A DNA stretch of 55,263 nucleotides from an uncultured Clostridia bacterium (GCA_944386135.1 CALWZW010000008.1:1-55263), one strand, 5' to 3'. Counted from the stretch's first letter, positions 31,514-41,175 are shown. A program made the numbers and translations. The notes: generated by a model from the sequence alone, not told the origin.

Positions 31514-33154
31514 ATGAAATTAATTTGCAATGGAAAAGAATTTGAAATAAACCAGGGACAAAGCATTTTTGAAACGCTTAAAACTGAAATTGAAAATGCT
31601 AAAAACGAAATAATAACATGTATTTTTAATAATGAAATAAAAAGCTTAAATTATATACCAGAAGAAAGCGGAAAAGTTGAATTACTTGATTATACAGATA
31701 CAGAAGGAAAAAGAGTATACGTAAGAGGAATTACATATATAATGGCAATGGCGGTACATGAGCTATATCCAGAAGCTCTATTAACAGTAAATTATCAATT
31801 AGACAATTCAATGTTTTGTACACTCGAAAAACTTGAAATAACAGATGAAGTTATTTCAAATATTAAAAGTAAAATGAGAGAGATTATAGATGAAGACTTG
31901 CCTATAAAAAAAGTTAAAATGACACAGGAAGAGGCAGAAAAATTTTATGAAAGAGAGAAAACTTTAAGAGGAATCTTACAAATAAATACAGAGACAAAAG
32001 AAGAAGTATCATTATATTACTGTAAAGATTATTATAATTATTTCTATGGAGTCATGCCTATTTCGACGGGATATATGAAGGCATATGACATTGTAAAATA
32101 TGGAAAAGGTTTCTTACTAAGATATCCAAGCAAAAAGACACCTAACAAGTTACAAGATTTTATGGAAAATAAGAAATTAATGTCCACTTTCCAAGAGTAT
32201 GAAGATATACATAGATTATTAAAATTAAATACAATTTATAGATTAAATAAGAAAATAGAAGAAGATGACGGAAAAGAAACAATACTATTAGCAGAAGGAT
32301 TACATGAAAAGAAAATATCAGATATAGCTGATAAAATTGCTAAGAATAAAAAAATAAAAATGATACTAATTGCAGGTCCATCATCTTCAGGAAAAACAAC
32401 ATTTGCAAAAAGACTTGGAATACAGCTAAAGCTAAATGGAATAGAGCCAAAGACATTATCAGTTGACAACTATTTTGTAGAAAGGGAACAAAACCCAATA
32501 GATGAACATGGAAATTATGACTTTGAATGTATAGAAGCAATAGACTTGAGATTATTTAATGAACAAATTTTAAAATTGCTTGCCGGTAAGGAAGTCGAAA
32601 CACCTAATTTTGATTTTGAAACAGGACATAAAAGTTATAATGGAGATAAAATGAAATTAGAAGAAAATGAAGTTCTTGTTGTAGAAGGAATTCATTGCTT
32701 AAATGATAAGTTAACAGAAGCAATACCGCTTGACCAAAAATTTAAAATTTATATAAGTGCCTTAACAGTATTAAATATAGATTACTACAATAGAATATCA
32801 ACAACAGATACAAGATTAATTAGAAGAATTGTAAGAGATTATAAGTATAGACATTATACAGCAAAAGAGACTATACAAAGATGGGAATCTGTAAATAAGG
32901 GAGAAGAAAAATATATCTTTCCATATCAAGAACAGGCTGATTGTATGTTTAATTCGTCAATAGTATATGAGCTTGGAGTATTAAAAAAATATGCACTTCC
33001 AATATTAAAAGAAATCGATAACACTGAACCAGAATATGCAGAAGCAAAGAGATTAATCAATCTTTTAAACTACTTTAAAACGATTTCAGAAGAGTATATA
33101 CCAGAAAGCTCGATTTTAAGAGAATTTATAGGTGGAAGTATATTTGAATATTAA
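31514..33154 (+). CDS. nucleoside/uridine kinase with N-terminal TGS and ThrRS-like domains
   Basis: A 546-aa fusion seen in Clostridia. The N-terminus (MKLICNGKEFEINQGQSIFE) is TGS-like, then a region resembling the threonyl-tRNA synthetase second additional domain (ITYIMAMAVHELYPEA), then from about residue 275 a P-loop kinase of the phosphoribulokinase/uridine kinase family: LIAGPSSSGKTTFAKRLG (Walker A), TLSVDNYFVEREQNP, FDFETGHKSYNG-like PNFDFETG, VVEGIHCLND and TDTRLIRRIVRDYKYR. It probably phosphorylates a nucleoside. AAAGGAG precedes the ATG. No CGG codon occurs. The role of the tRNA-synthetase-like half is unknown. Confidence 0.85.
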   Translation: MKLICNGKEFEINQGQSIFETLKTEIENAKNEIITCIFNNEIKSLNYIPEESGKVELLDYTDTEGKRVYVRGITYIMAMAVHELYPEALLTVNYQLDNSMFCTLEKLEITDEVISNIKSKMREIIDEDLPIKKVKMTQEEAEKFYEREKTLRGILQINTETKEEVSLYYCKDYYNYFYGVMPISTGYMKAYDIVKYGKGFLLRYPSKKTPNKLQDFMENKKLMSTFQEYEDIHRLLKLNTIYRLNKKIEEDDGKETILLAEGLHEKKISDIADKIAKNKKIKMILIAGPSSSGKTTFAKRLGIQLKLNGIEPKTLSVDNYFVEREQNPIDEHGNYDFECIEAIDLRLFNEQILKLLAGKEVETPNFDFETGHKSYNGDKMKLEENEVLVVEGIHCLNDKLTEAIPLDQKFKIYISALTVLNIDYYNRISTTDTRLIRRIVRDYKYRHYTAKETIQRWESVNKGEEKYIFPYQEQADCMFNSSIVYELGVLKKYALPILKEIDNTEPEYAEAKRLINLLNYFKTISEEYIPESSILREFIGGSIFEY

Positions 33155-33173
33155 AATATAGGAAGGAAAATAA

Positions 33174-33494
33174 ATGGGAGCAAATTTTACTGAAATAGAT
33201 GAAGAATTTATATGTGAAAATTGCGGGAAAAAAGTAGAAAAACTCGGATATTCATGCAGAAACCATTGCCCATATTGTCTTTATTCAAAACATGTAGACA
33301 AAAAACCAGGGGACAGGGAAGAAGAATGTCATGGATTATTAGAACCAATTGATATAGAGATAAACCCTAAAAAGGGATATGTAATTGTCTTTAAATGCAT
33401 AAAATGCGGAGCCATTAGAAAAAATAAGGTAGCAGAAGATGATGATATGGAACTTGTGTACAAGATAATAGAAAATAAAAAATACAAAAGTTAA
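33174..33494 (+). CDS. RNHCP domain-containing protein
   Basis: A 106-aa protein with the RNHCP zinc-binding signature: CENCGKKV, then SCRNHCPYCLYSKHVD, PGDREEECHGLLEP, and a last pair CIKCG. The seven to eight cysteines suggest two metal sites. The family is of unknown function but widely kept in Firmicutes. It begins 19 bases after the TGS-kinase gene, with AGGAAGG upstream, and is followed 12 bases later by the peptide-binding protein. Full length. Confidence 0.85.
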   Translation: MGANFTEIDEEFICENCGKKVEKLGYSCRNHCPYCLYSKHVDKKPGDREEECHGLLEPIDIEINPKKGYVIVFKCIKCGAIRKNKVAEDDDMELVYKIIENKKYKS

Positions 33495-33506
33495 AAGGAG
33501 GCATAA

Positions 33507-35119
33507 ATGAAAAATAATATTTTTAAATACATATTTCTTATAATAGCAGTTCGGATTAATAGGATTTGCAATTTATTATATTTATCAAAAGGAAGAAATA
33601 CCTACAAATGACTTAAATGTAGTTACAGAAGTTGAAACAGAAGAGATAACCAATATTAGACTTGGAATATCTAATGTAGATACATTAAATCCAATCATAA
33701 GTGCAAATCAGAACGTACAAGATATATCAAAACTTATTTATGAGCCTCTTTTAAACATAACGGAAGATTATAGAATAGAATATCGGACTTGCGGTAGAAT
33801 ACTCAAAAGCTGATGATAGATCTTACTTAATAAAATTAAGAGAAGGCGTAAAATGGCACAATGGAACTGATTTTACAGCAGAAGATGTAAAATATACAAT
33901 AGATACAATAAAAGCATTAGGAAGTAATTATATTTATTATTCAAATGTTGAAAATGTAGAAAGTGTAGAAATAGTTGGAAACAATATTATAAAAATATAT
34001 TTATATCAGCCAGAAGAATTTTTTGAGTATAACTTAACATTTCCAATAATATGTGCGTCATTTTTTTCAGGAGAAGATATAACATCATCAGAGAAAAACA
34101 ATATTCCTATGGGGACAGGAATATATAAATTACAGTCAATAGACATGAATTCACAAATACAATTAAAATTAAATTCAAATTGGTGGAATCTTTCAGAAAA
34201 AACACCAAAAATTGATGAAGTAAATATTAAGATATATACTTCTGCCTCAGAAGTATATAATGCATATAAATTAGGTAGCATCGACATACTTAATACTTCA
34301 AGAAATTCTAATATAGAAGAAAACATAGGAACTATAGGATACAACCTAAAAGAAACTTATGGAAGAGAATTTGATTATCTGGCACTTAATTGCGAAAGAG
34401 ATGCAATGTCAAATAAAGAAGTAAGACAAGCAATAAGCTATGCAATAAATAAGCAGGACATAGTAAATACAATATATGGAGGAAAATATATTGTAGCAGA
34501 TTATCCACTAGAATATGGAAGCTACTTATATAATAGTGAGGATGGAGTAAACTATGAATACAATATAGATACAGCAAAACAAATATTAGTAGATAATGGA
34601 TGGACTTATAAAAATAAATATTGGCAAAAAAGGATAAATAATAAAAATGTAAGATTAACAGTAAGACTGCTTGTCGATTCTTCAAACGAAACAAGAGTTA
34701 ATGTGGCAAATATGATAAAAGAAGATTTAGAAGAAGCTGGAATACAAGTTACACTTGTATCAGCCAAAGGCAAGACTTACGATAATTATATTAACAATAG
34801 GAATTATGATATATTACTAACAGGAGTTACAGTTGGGTTAAAACCAAAACTTAATAGGTATTTTGGAGAAGGAAACTTAGCAAATTATACAAATAATGAT
34901 GCTTTAAATATATTAAATGAACTATATAACATATCAGATACAAATACTCTAAAAGAGAAATATCAGACACTTCAAAATATATATCAAGATGATAGACCAT
35001 ATATAGGACTATATTTTGATAAAACCACTGTTATATATGGGAAAAATTTAGCAGGAACTATCAGTCCAAATTGGTATAACTATTTTTATAATATAGAAAC
35101 ATGGTATAGAAAAAGTTAA
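33507..35119 (+). CDS. ABC transporter substrate-binding protein (family 5, oligopeptide type), with two CGG +1 frameshifts
   Basis: A 536-aa extracellular solute-binding protein, probably binding peptides outside the membrane. An N-terminal hydrophobic helix (residues 6-25) without a lipobox Cys anchors it. The family 5 core follows: LIYEPLLNITEDYRIEYGLA, LREGVKWHNGTDFTAEDVKYT, then GTGIYKL and REFDYLALNC, NKEVRQAISYAINKQDI. Two in-frame CGG codons break it: 33552 (GTT CGGA, in the membrane helix, IIAVGLIGFA) and 33784 (TAT CGGA, IEYGLAVEYS). Dropping each C makes one frame from ATG 33507 (AAAGGAGG upstream) to 35119. No permease or ATPase gene is adjacent. Confidence 0.88.
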
Positions 35120-35138
35120 ATAATTTTGAAAAAAGTAC

Positions 35139-35167
35139 TTGACCTTATAAAAATTTAAGTATATAAT
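35139..35167 (+). promoter_or_regulatory. recA promoter
   Basis: TTGACC at 35139-35144 and TATAAT at 35162-35167 with a 17-base spacer. A possible LexA site (AAAC-AAAC-GTTT) begins 7 bases downstream. Confidence 0.75.
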
Positions 35168-35173
35168 AACTAC

Positions 35174-35185
35174 AAACAAACGTTT
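35174..35185 (+). promoter_or_regulatory. candidate LexA (SOS) operator
   Basis: AAAC-N4-GTTT resembles the Firmicute SOS box GAAC-N4-GTTC with the outer positions changed. It sits just after the recA -10, where a repressor would block initiation. Single site, imperfect match. Confidence 0.4.
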
Positions 35186-35203
35186 TAATAGGAGGAATTT
35201 TTA

Positions 35204-36268
35204 ATGGCAAAAGAAAATAATGAGAAAAAAGCAGCATTAGAGATGGCAATGGGACAAATTGAAAAACAATTTGGAAAAGGTTCAGTAATGAAACTTGGAG
35301 AATTTAAAGCAATGAATGTAGAAGCAATTCCAACAGGGGCATTAAGCTTAGATATAGCACTTGGTATTGGAGGAGTTCCAAGAGGAAGAATTATAGAAAT
35401 ATATGGACCAGAAAGCTCTGGAAAAACAACTTTAGCATTACACATAATCGCTGAAGCACAAAAAGAGAATGGAGAAGTAGCATTTATCGATGCAGAACAT
35501 GCATTAGACCCAGTATATGCTAAAAATTTAGGTGTAGATATAAATAACTTAATCGTTTCACAACCAGACACTGGAGAGCAAGCACTAGAAATTGCAGAAT
35601 CATTAATTAGAAGTGGTGCATTAGATGTAGTTGTTGTAGACTCAGTTGCTGCATTAGTTCCAAAAGCAGAAATTGATGGAGACATGGGAGACTCACATAT
35701 AGGACTTCAAGCAAGGCTTATGTCTCAAGCATTAAGAAAGCTCGCAGGAGCTGTTAACAAATCAAAAACAGTAATAATATTTATTAACCAATTAAGAGAA
35801 AAAGTAGGAGTAATGTTTGGAAACCCAGAAACGACAACAGGAGGAAGAGCATTAAAATTCTATGCTTCTGTTAGAATGGACATAAGAAAAGTAGAAAATA
35901 TCAAACAAGATGGAGAAGTTATTGGAAACAGAGCAAGAGTAAAAATAGTTAAAAACAAAGTGGCTCCACCTTTTAGAGAAGCAGAATTTGATATACTATA
36001 TGGAAAAGGAATATCAAAAGAAGGAAATATATTAGACATAGCTGTTAACTTAGATATAATAGAAAAAAGCGGTTCTTGGTTTAGTTATAAAGGAGAAAGA
36101 ATAGGACAAGGTAGAGAAAATGTTAAAAAATATCTAATGGAAAATCCAAAAGTTATGGAAGAAGTAGAAGCAAAAATAAGGGAAAACATGAAAAAAGCAT
36201 TTGAAAATAGTTTAGTAGAAGGAGAAGAAGAACCAGAGGAAGAAATACCAGAAGATATTGAAGAATAA
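35204..36268 (+). CDS. recA: recombinase RecA
   Basis: The ATP-dependent strand-exchange protein and SOS coprotease activator. The 354-aa sequence has Walker [11 protein letters not shown], Walker [12 protein letters not shown], loop L1 around [41 protein letters not shown] (L2) and an acidic C-terminal tail ([16 protein letters not shown]). Full length. Strong AGGAGG and its own promoter are present. No CGG codon, consistent with avoidance of shift sites in a highly expressed gene (inference). recX follows 26 bases downstream. Confidence 0.99.
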   Translation: MAKENNEKKAALEMAMGQIEKQFGKGSVMKLGEFKAMNVEAIPTGALSLDIALGIGGVPRGRIIEIYGPESSGKTTLALHIIAEAQKENGEVAFIDAEHALDPVYAKNLGVDINNLIVSQPDTGEQALEIAESLIRSGALDVVVVDSVAALVPKAEIDGDMGDSHIGLQARLMSQALRKLAGAVNKSKTVIIFINQLREKVGVMFGNPETTTGGRALKFYASVRMDIRKVENIKQDGEVIGNRARVKIVKNKVAPPFREAEFDILYGKGISKEGNILDIAVNLDIIEKSGSWFSYKGERIGQGRENVKKYLMENPKVMEEVEAKIRENMKKAFENSLVEGEEEPEEEIPEDIEE

Positions 36269-36294
36269 ATGTCATACAAGTGAAAGGAATTTAG

Positions 36295-36738
36295 ATGTAT
36301 ACAGTAGAAGAGTTTGATGAGAACAAAACAAAAGTAATGTCATATATCCTATATAAGAAAAGAACAGAATATGAAGTAAGAAAAAAATTCTGCAATACAA
36401 TTGAAGAAAATATGCTAGAAGATATAATAGAATATATAAAAGAAGCAGGATACATAAACGATGCAGAGTATGTAAAAAAACTTTTCAATGAATATATGAA
36501 TTTGAAATCAATGTCAATTAGGGAAATAAAAAATAAAGTATATGCAAAAGGTGTATATGTAGATTACATAGAAGATTATATAAGCGAAAATAGAGAGGCC
36601 TTAGAAGAATATGAGCTAAATTCCGCTAAAAAACTAATTGATAAGAAAAAAAGAACTACAGAACCACAAAAATTAAAAGCTTATTTATTGAATAAAGGAT
36701 TTATGACTGAAACATTAGAGAAGATAGAAAAAGAATAA
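36295..36738 (+). CDS. recX: RecA regulator RecX
   Basis: A 147-aa helical-repeat protein that binds RecA filaments and limits recombination. The opening MSYILYKKRTEYEVRKKFCN (after MYTVEEFDENKTKV) and the repeats ILEYIKEAGYINDAEYVKKLF-type (IIEYIKEAGYINDAEYV) and IREIKNKVYAKGV match the RecX family, and it directly follows recA, the standard order. GAAAGGA precedes the ATG. No unusual features. Confidence 0.9.
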   Translation: MYTVEEFDENKTKVMSYILYKKRTEYEVRKKFCNTIEENMLEDIIEYIKEAGYINDAEYVKKLFNEYMNLKSMSIREIKNKVYAKGVYVDYIEDYISENREALEEYELNSAKKLIDKKKRTTEPQKLKAYLLNKGFMTETLEKIEKE

Positions 36739-36756
36739 AGGGAAGTGCACTAATTT

Positions 36757-37515
36757 ATGCAAAACACATTACTACTAGAAACAAATAAAATACAAATAAA
36801 AATAGAAAACTTTGAAGGTCCATTAGATTTATTATGTCATTTAATAGATAAAAATAAAATGGATATATATGATATTAACTTAGATGAAATAACTAATCAG
36901 TATATAGAATATATAAATCAAATGGAAAAGCATAAACTAGCTGTAAGTAGTGAATTTTTAATAATGGCATCAACACTATTACTTATTAAATCTAAAGGGC
37001 TTCTTCCAAATACAGAAAACTCTAATGAAGAAGAACTTACTGAAGAAGAACTTATTAAAAGAATTATAGAATACAAAAAGTATAAAGAGATAACTATAAA
37101 ACTTAAAGAAATGTATAATGAATATTCTAAAAGAGTATTTAGAAATAAAGAAAATATAGAATTACCTAAACAGACATTAGAAAAAAACTATGACAAAGAA
37201 ATAATATCAAGTCTTTATGAAAAAGTAATAAAAAGTTATAAAGATAAGATTAACTTAAATGCACAAAATATTGAAAGAATAGCAATCAAAGATACATATA
37301 CAGTTGGAAGCAAAGTTAAAGAAATGTTTAGAGAACTTATAAGAAAACCAAAGTTTATATTTAATAAAATGTATACATTATCAAAATGCAATAAAGTAGA
37401 AGTTGTAACAGCATTTACTGGACTTTTAGAACTTTCTAGAAGAAACAAAGTACAAACAACGCAGGAAGAACTATTTGGAGATATAACAGTAGAGAAGAAA
37501 AAGAAAGTTAGCTAA
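36757..37515 (+). CDS. scpA: segregation and condensation protein A
   Basis: ScpA is the kleisin subunit that bridges SMC heads in the bacterial condensin. The 252-aa protein has the N-terminal kleisin motif IKIENFEGPLDLLCHLIDKNKMDIYDI and SEFLIMASTLLLIKSKGLLP, a charged middle, and a C-terminal winged-helix stretch VVTAFTGLLELSRRNKV. Full length. It follows recX by 18 bases. scpB, usually next, is missing; DUF2953 follows instead. Confidence 0.95.
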   Translation: MQNTLLLETNKIQIKIENFEGPLDLLCHLIDKNKMDIYDINLDEITNQYIEYINQMEKHKLAVSSEFLIMASTLLLIKSKGLLPNTENSNEEELTEEELIKRIIEYKKYKEITIKLKEMYNEYSKRVFRNKENIELPKQTLEKNYDKEIISSLYEKVIKSYKDKINLNAQNIERIAIKDTYTVGSKVKEMFRELIRKPKFIFNKMYTLSKCNKVEVVTAFTGLLELSRRNKVQTTQEELFGDITVEKKKKVS

Positions 37516-37605
37516 AATAATAAAGTTTTAAGTATATATATTACAAAAAATGGTAAAACTAGAAATAGCTTGAAAATATATGTGTGAAAGGAGCAAACAC
37601 ATATT

Positions 37606-38235
37606 ATGAAACTAGTTTTACTATTTTTTTGTGCCATTTTTATCTTAATAATACTTAGCATTATTTTAATAATTTTTTCTACAATAAAGTTAAATATTGC
37701 AAATATTAGTTTTAACAATTTTGAAAACGGAATAAAAAAGAAAAAAATAGACAAAGAATTTTTAGTATATATTGAACTTTATGTATTTGGAAAAATAAAA
37801 GTTATGAAGATTAAAGTTACTGATAGAATGTTAAAAAAATTGCATGTACAAGAGAATATGAAAGATATTAAAAAAGATGTAGAAGTTGCCAAAAAAGTCA
37901 AACTACCAGAAATAATAAAAGCACTCAAGATAAAATTTGACAAAGTAAATTTTGAAGCGCAAATAGGAACGGAAGAACTATTTCTTACTGTGTTTTTAGT
38001 TGCAATAATTTCATCACTTTTTGGAATAGTTTTAAAAAATTGTGAATACAAAAATATCAACTATAAAATAATGCCATTGTATCAATTTGGAAATACTATA
38101 AATTTTAGGTTAAACTGTATAATTAATGTAAAAATGGTACATATTATTTATGTAATATACATTTTATTAAAGAAAGGGATGATAAAGAATGAGCGAACAT
38201 CCAATAGAAGGTCTTATGATTACAGCTATGAATAG
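37606..38235 (+). CDS. DUF2953 membrane protein
   Basis: A 209-aa protein with an N-terminal membrane helix (residues 3-25), a charged soluble part, a second hydrophobic segment (LFLTVFLVAIISSLFGIVL, about 125-145), and a last hydrophobic stretch IIYVIYILL. Sequence and position just upstream of gerW match the DUF2953 family conserved in spore-formers; its function is unknown. GAAAGGA lies upstream of ATG 37606. It overlaps gerW by 47 bases, longer than usual, so its final residues may not be part of the ancestral protein. Confidence 0.75.
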   Translation: MKLVLLFFCAIFILIILSIILIIFSTIKLNIANISFNNFENGIKKKKIDKEFLVYIELYVFGKIKVMKIKVTDRMLKKLHVQENMKDIKKDVEVAKKVKLPEIIKALKIKFDKVNFEAQIGTEELFLTVFLVAIISSLFGIVLKNCEYKNINYKIMPLYQFGNTINFRLNCIINVKMVHIIYVIYILLKKGMIKNERTSNRRSYDYSYE

Positions 38236-38797
38236 TATCCAAGACATGATTGATGTAAACACAATAATTGGAGAACCTATTGAAACAAATACAAATGTAA
38301 TAATTATACCAATATCAAAAGTATCATTTGGTTTTGCAGCTGGAGGAAGCGAATTCAAAGGAGAGACAATAAACGAATACTCAAGAAAAGATGAAGAAGA
38401 GCAAGTCCAATATAGACTACCATTCGGAGGTGGAAGTGGCGCAGGAGTTAACATTAACCCGGTAGCATTTTTAGTAGTACAAGCAAATAATGTAAAGCTA
38501 TTACCTGTCAGTCACTCATCTGCAGTTGATAAACTACTAGACTATATGCCAGATGCAATTGATAAAGTAAATAACCTAATAAATAAACAAATGCAGATAA
38601 AGAAAGAAGAAAAAACAAAAGAACAAAGTAGCAATACAAAAGAAACAAAAACTGAAAAAGCAAGCAATTCAAGCAAAATAAAACCAAGAAGAAATAGAAC
38701 AAGAAATAATGAGACATTTGAATATGAATATAACGAAGTTCCACCAGAAGAAGAAATATTTAATGATAATATAGAAGTAGATGAATTTGATGATTAA
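38189..38797 (+). CDS. gerW: spore germination/sporulation protein GerW (YtfJ) family
   Basis: A 202-aa protein of the GerW/YtfJ family, linked to spore germination in Bacillus. Conserved core: HPIEGLMITAMNSIQDMIDVNTIIGEPI, PISKVSFGFAAGGSEF, PFGGGSGAGVNINPVAFLVV and HSSAVDKLLDYMPDAIDKV. The C-terminal 70 residues are a low-complexity Lys/Glu/Asn/Thr tail not usual in the family. AAAGGGA precedes the ATG. With SpoIIP and the YtvI-like protein this supports a spore-forming ancestry. Confidence 0.9.
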   Translation: MSEHPIEGLMITAMNSIQDMIDVNTIIGEPIETNTNVIIIPISKVSFGFAAGGSEFKGETINEYSRKDEEEQVQYRLPFGGGSGAGVNINPVAFLVVQANNVKLLPVSHSSAVDKLLDYMPDAIDKVNNLINKQMQIKKEEKTKEQSSNTKETKTEKASNSSKIKPRRNRTRNNETFEYEYNEVPPEEEIFNDNIEVDEFDD

Positions 38798-38817
38798 AGA
38801 GAAAGGATTGATTAAAA

Positions 38818-39261
38818 ATGAAAGTTAGAGAGTGTATGAGTTTAGATATTTGTTGTTGCAAACCAGGGGATACGGTTTGTGATGTTGCTAAAAAGATGAA
38901 TGAATTTCATGTAGGAAGTATGCCAGTATGCGATGATAATAAAAATGTCGTAGGAATTATTACAGATAGAGACATAACATTAAGATGTGTTGCTAATAAT
39001 AAAGATACAAATTGTACACCAATAAGTGATGTAATGACAACTAGCGTATGCTGTTGCGATTGTGATACAGATGTACAAGATGCAACAAAATTAATGTCTG
39101 ATATGCAAGTTAGAAGAATACCAGTATTAGAGAATAATAGAGTTGTAGGAATGCTTACTTTAGGAGACCTTGCACATAGTAAAAATGTATCTGCAAAAGA
39201 AGTTTCAGATACTGTAGAAAGTATATGTAAATGTGGACAAAATAGTAAGAATAATTGTTAA
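38818..39261 (+). CDS. CBS-domain-pair protein, Cys-rich
   Basis: A 147-aa protein of two CBS domains (residues about 7-60 and 73-127: VGSMPVCDDNKNVVGIITDRDI and MQVRRIPVLENNRVVGMLTLGDLA), a fold that usually binds adenine nucleotides. It is unusual in having Cys clusters at the start of each domain (DICCCKPGD and SVCCCDCDTD) and at the C-terminus (CKCGQNSKNNC), which could bind metal. Cys clusters are my observation; metal binding is inference. AAAGGA precedes the ATG. Probably co-transcribed with the permease 53 bases downstream. Confidence 0.85.
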   Translation: MKVRECMSLDICCCKPGDTVCDVAKKMNEFHVGSMPVCDDNKNVVGIITDRDITLRCVANNKDTNCTPISDVMTTSVCCCDCDTDVQDATKLMSDMQVRRIPVLENNRVVGMLTLGDLAHSKNVSAKEVSDTVESICKCGQNSKNNC

Positions 39262-39314
39262 GCTTTAGAATATAAATAAAACTAGATACTAAAGAAAAAC
39301 TTTTGGGAGGACAG

Positions 39315-40412
39315 ATGGTTGTAGATGTTGGATATTTAAAAAAAGTAACAAAGAGACTACTCACACTAATTATAACCATAATAGGAATATACTTTGCATT
39401 CAAAATGGCTGTATTTTACATGCCATTTTTGATTGCTTTTATTATTTCTATAATAGTAGAACCTATTATAACTAAAGTACATAAAAAAACAAATTTTACA
39501 AGAAAAGCAAGTGCGATAATTGTTTTAATAGTTGTATTTATAATGATTATAGGACTATTAATATGGGGAATAGCAATACTTTTAGACGAAGGCTCTAGTC
39601 TACTTTCATCACTAAATTATTACATAGATGAAGGATATAATTATATAACAGATTATATAGACAAGCTAAATTTTGACGAGATTAAAATGTCGGGAGAAGT
39701 AGAACAAATATTTAAAAATTCAACTTCAAATCTTTTGGAAACTATATCAAAATGGATAACAGAATTTCTAACGACACTTATTTCAAAAATATCTTCTATT
39801 GGAACTGTTGGTGTATATGCAGTAGTTACAATACTTGCAACCTATTTTATATGTGCAGATAGACTATATATATTAGACCAAATAGAACATCATTTTCCAA
39901 AAGACTGGGTTAAGAAATTTAGTAAAAATGTAAAGAAAATAATAGGGCTACTTGGAGGCTACCTTAAAGCAGAAGTAATCTTAATAGTAATTAATTTTGT
40001 ACTAGTACTAATAGGATTATTTGCATTTGATATTTTTGGATTAAATGTAGGATATCCTTTACTAATGGCATTACTTATTGCATTTGCAGACGCGCTTCCA
40101 ATAGTTGGCTCTGGAACGATACTTCTTCCATGGGCAGTAATATCTGCAATGCAAGGAGATATAAACTTAGCTCTTGCGCTATTTATCCTCTTTGTAGTAA
40201 TTACAATTGTAAGGCAACTTTTAGAACCAAAGGTTGTAAGTAATCAAATAGGAATACATCCGATATTTACATTAATTGCAATGTACACGGGATATAAAGC
40301 GATGGGAATAATGGGAATGTTAATAGGACCAATAATCATAATCATATTAAAACCAATATTTGAAACATTAATAGACAAAGGAATAGTAAAAACTATATTT
40401 GATAAAAGATGA
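39315..40412 (+). CDS. YtvI-like/AI-2E family membrane protein
   Basis: A 365-aa polytopic membrane protein of the AI-2E/TqsA-PerM superfamily, likely the sporulation integral membrane protein YtvI type. Hydrophobic segments cluster at residues about 10-60 and 145-350. The family motif region LPIVGSGTILLPWAVISAMQGD and VRQLLEPKVVSNQIGIHPIFTLIAMYTGYKAMGIMGMLIGP are clear. ATG 39315 is chosen because GGGAGG ends 4 bases upstream; an upstream in-frame TTG overlaps that site. A large repeat hairpin follows the stop codon. Confidence 0.85.
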   Translation: MVVDVGYLKKVTKRLLTLIITIIGIYFAFKMAVFYMPFLIAFIISIIVEPIITKVHKKTNFTRKASAIIVLIVVFIMIIGLLIWGIAILLDEGSSLLSSLNYYIDEGYNYITDYIDKLNFDEIKMSGEVEQIFKNSTSNLLETISKWITEFLTTLISKISSIGTVGVYAVVTILATYFICADRLYILDQIEHHFPKDWVKKFSKNVKKIIGLLGGYLKAEVILIVINFVLVLIGLFAFDIFGLNVGYPLLMALLIAFADALPIVGSGTILLPWAVISAMQGDINLALALFILFVVITIVRQLLEPKVVSNQIGIHPIFTLIAMYTGYKAMGIMGMLIGPIIIIILKPIFETLIDKGIVKTIFDKR

Positions 40413-40419
40413 GATTTTG

Positions 40420-40518
40420 GCGACGGGGACGCATCTAGATTCGCAATTTTTTTCTTAAAACAAATTTTAATTTAATTTTTTAACAAAAATTGCGAATCAG
40501 AACCGTCCCCAATCGCCA
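40420..40518. repeat. large hairpin repeat with GAACCGTCCCC arms
   Basis: The left arm (40420-40452, with GGCGACGGGGACG then GATTCGCAATTTTT) pairs imperfectly with the right arm (40486-40518, AAAATTGCGAATC then GAACCGTCCCC). The right arm is repeated almost exactly at 41069-41098. Confidence 0.7.
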
Positions 40519-40589
40519 GAGTTGACAACATTAACTTTTCTACTATATAATTGAGTCAAATATAAGTAAAAAGATAAAAGGGAAAATTT

Positions 40590-40991
40590 ATGGAACATAA
40601 AAACTTAGGAAAATATTTGAAAGAATTAAGAGAAAAAGCAAATCTAACACAACCAGATGTTGCAGATAAAGTAGGAGTAAAGGTAATAAATGTAAAAAGG
40701 TGGGAAATGGAATTAGAATATCCCGAACTTGAAGAAATGTATAAATTATCAGAGCTATATCAAGTGTCATGTGAGGACTTACTTAATTACAAAAAAGAAG
40801 CATTATCAGCTAGTGAAAGATTTATAAGAGGAATAAATAAATTCTTTGGAGTAACCTTTATAACAGGAAGAACGATATTTTATGCAATTTTGATAATAGC
40901 ATTGATAGGAGCTTTTGTATTTTTCAAAATTAACGCAGACAAAACACTAAGTAATCCATTAGAACCATTTGATGTGTCGAATTATATATAA
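40590..40991 (+). CDS. XRE-type HTH protein with C-terminal membrane segment
   Basis: A 133-aa protein. Residues 5-60 form a Cro/C1-type helix-turn-helix (LGKYLKELREKANLTQPDVADKVGVKVINVKRWEMELEYPEL), residues about 90-112 are one membrane helix (IFYAILIIALIGAFVFF), and a short tail ends the chain. Such membrane-tethered XRE regulators are common in Clostridia. The gene lies exactly between two direct copies of a GAACCGTCCCC repeat, suggesting it may have moved or duplicated with them (inference). AAAGGG precedes the ATG. Targets unknown. Confidence 0.8.
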   Translation: MEHKNLGKYLKELREKANLTQPDVADKVGVKVINVKRWEMELEYPELEEMYKLSELYQVSCEDLLNYKKEALSASERFIRGINKFFGVTFITGRTIFYAILIIALIGAFVFFKINADKTLSNPLEPFDVSNYI

Positions 40992-41068
40992 GTTTCTGAA
41001 TTACAGATTTTTACTAGGTACTGACCATAAACAAGTTGCAGATGTATGAAAAATTGAAATCTTAGAAT

Positions 41069-41098
41069 AAATTGCGAATCAGAACCGTCCCCGTCGCC
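41069..41098. repeat. GAACCGTCCCC repeat arm (single)
   Basis: Near-identical to the right arm of the hairpin at 40486-40518 (AAATTGCGAATCAGAACCGT, then CCCCGTCGCC). The 40992-41321 gap holds this arm and the terminator at 41132; nothing else is seen. Confidence 0.65.
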
Positions 41099-41131
41099 AT
41101 CAGGATATTTAGAAGAAATACAATAGAGGTC

Positions 41132-41175
41132 AAAAAATAAGCATTAGTATTTGCACTCACTAATGCTTATTTTTT
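41132..41175 (+). terminator. intrinsic terminator
   Basis: AAAAAATAAGCATTAGT pairs perfectly with ACTAATGCTTATTTTTT. Both ends carry A/T runs, so it could work in either direction. Confidence 0.8.
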
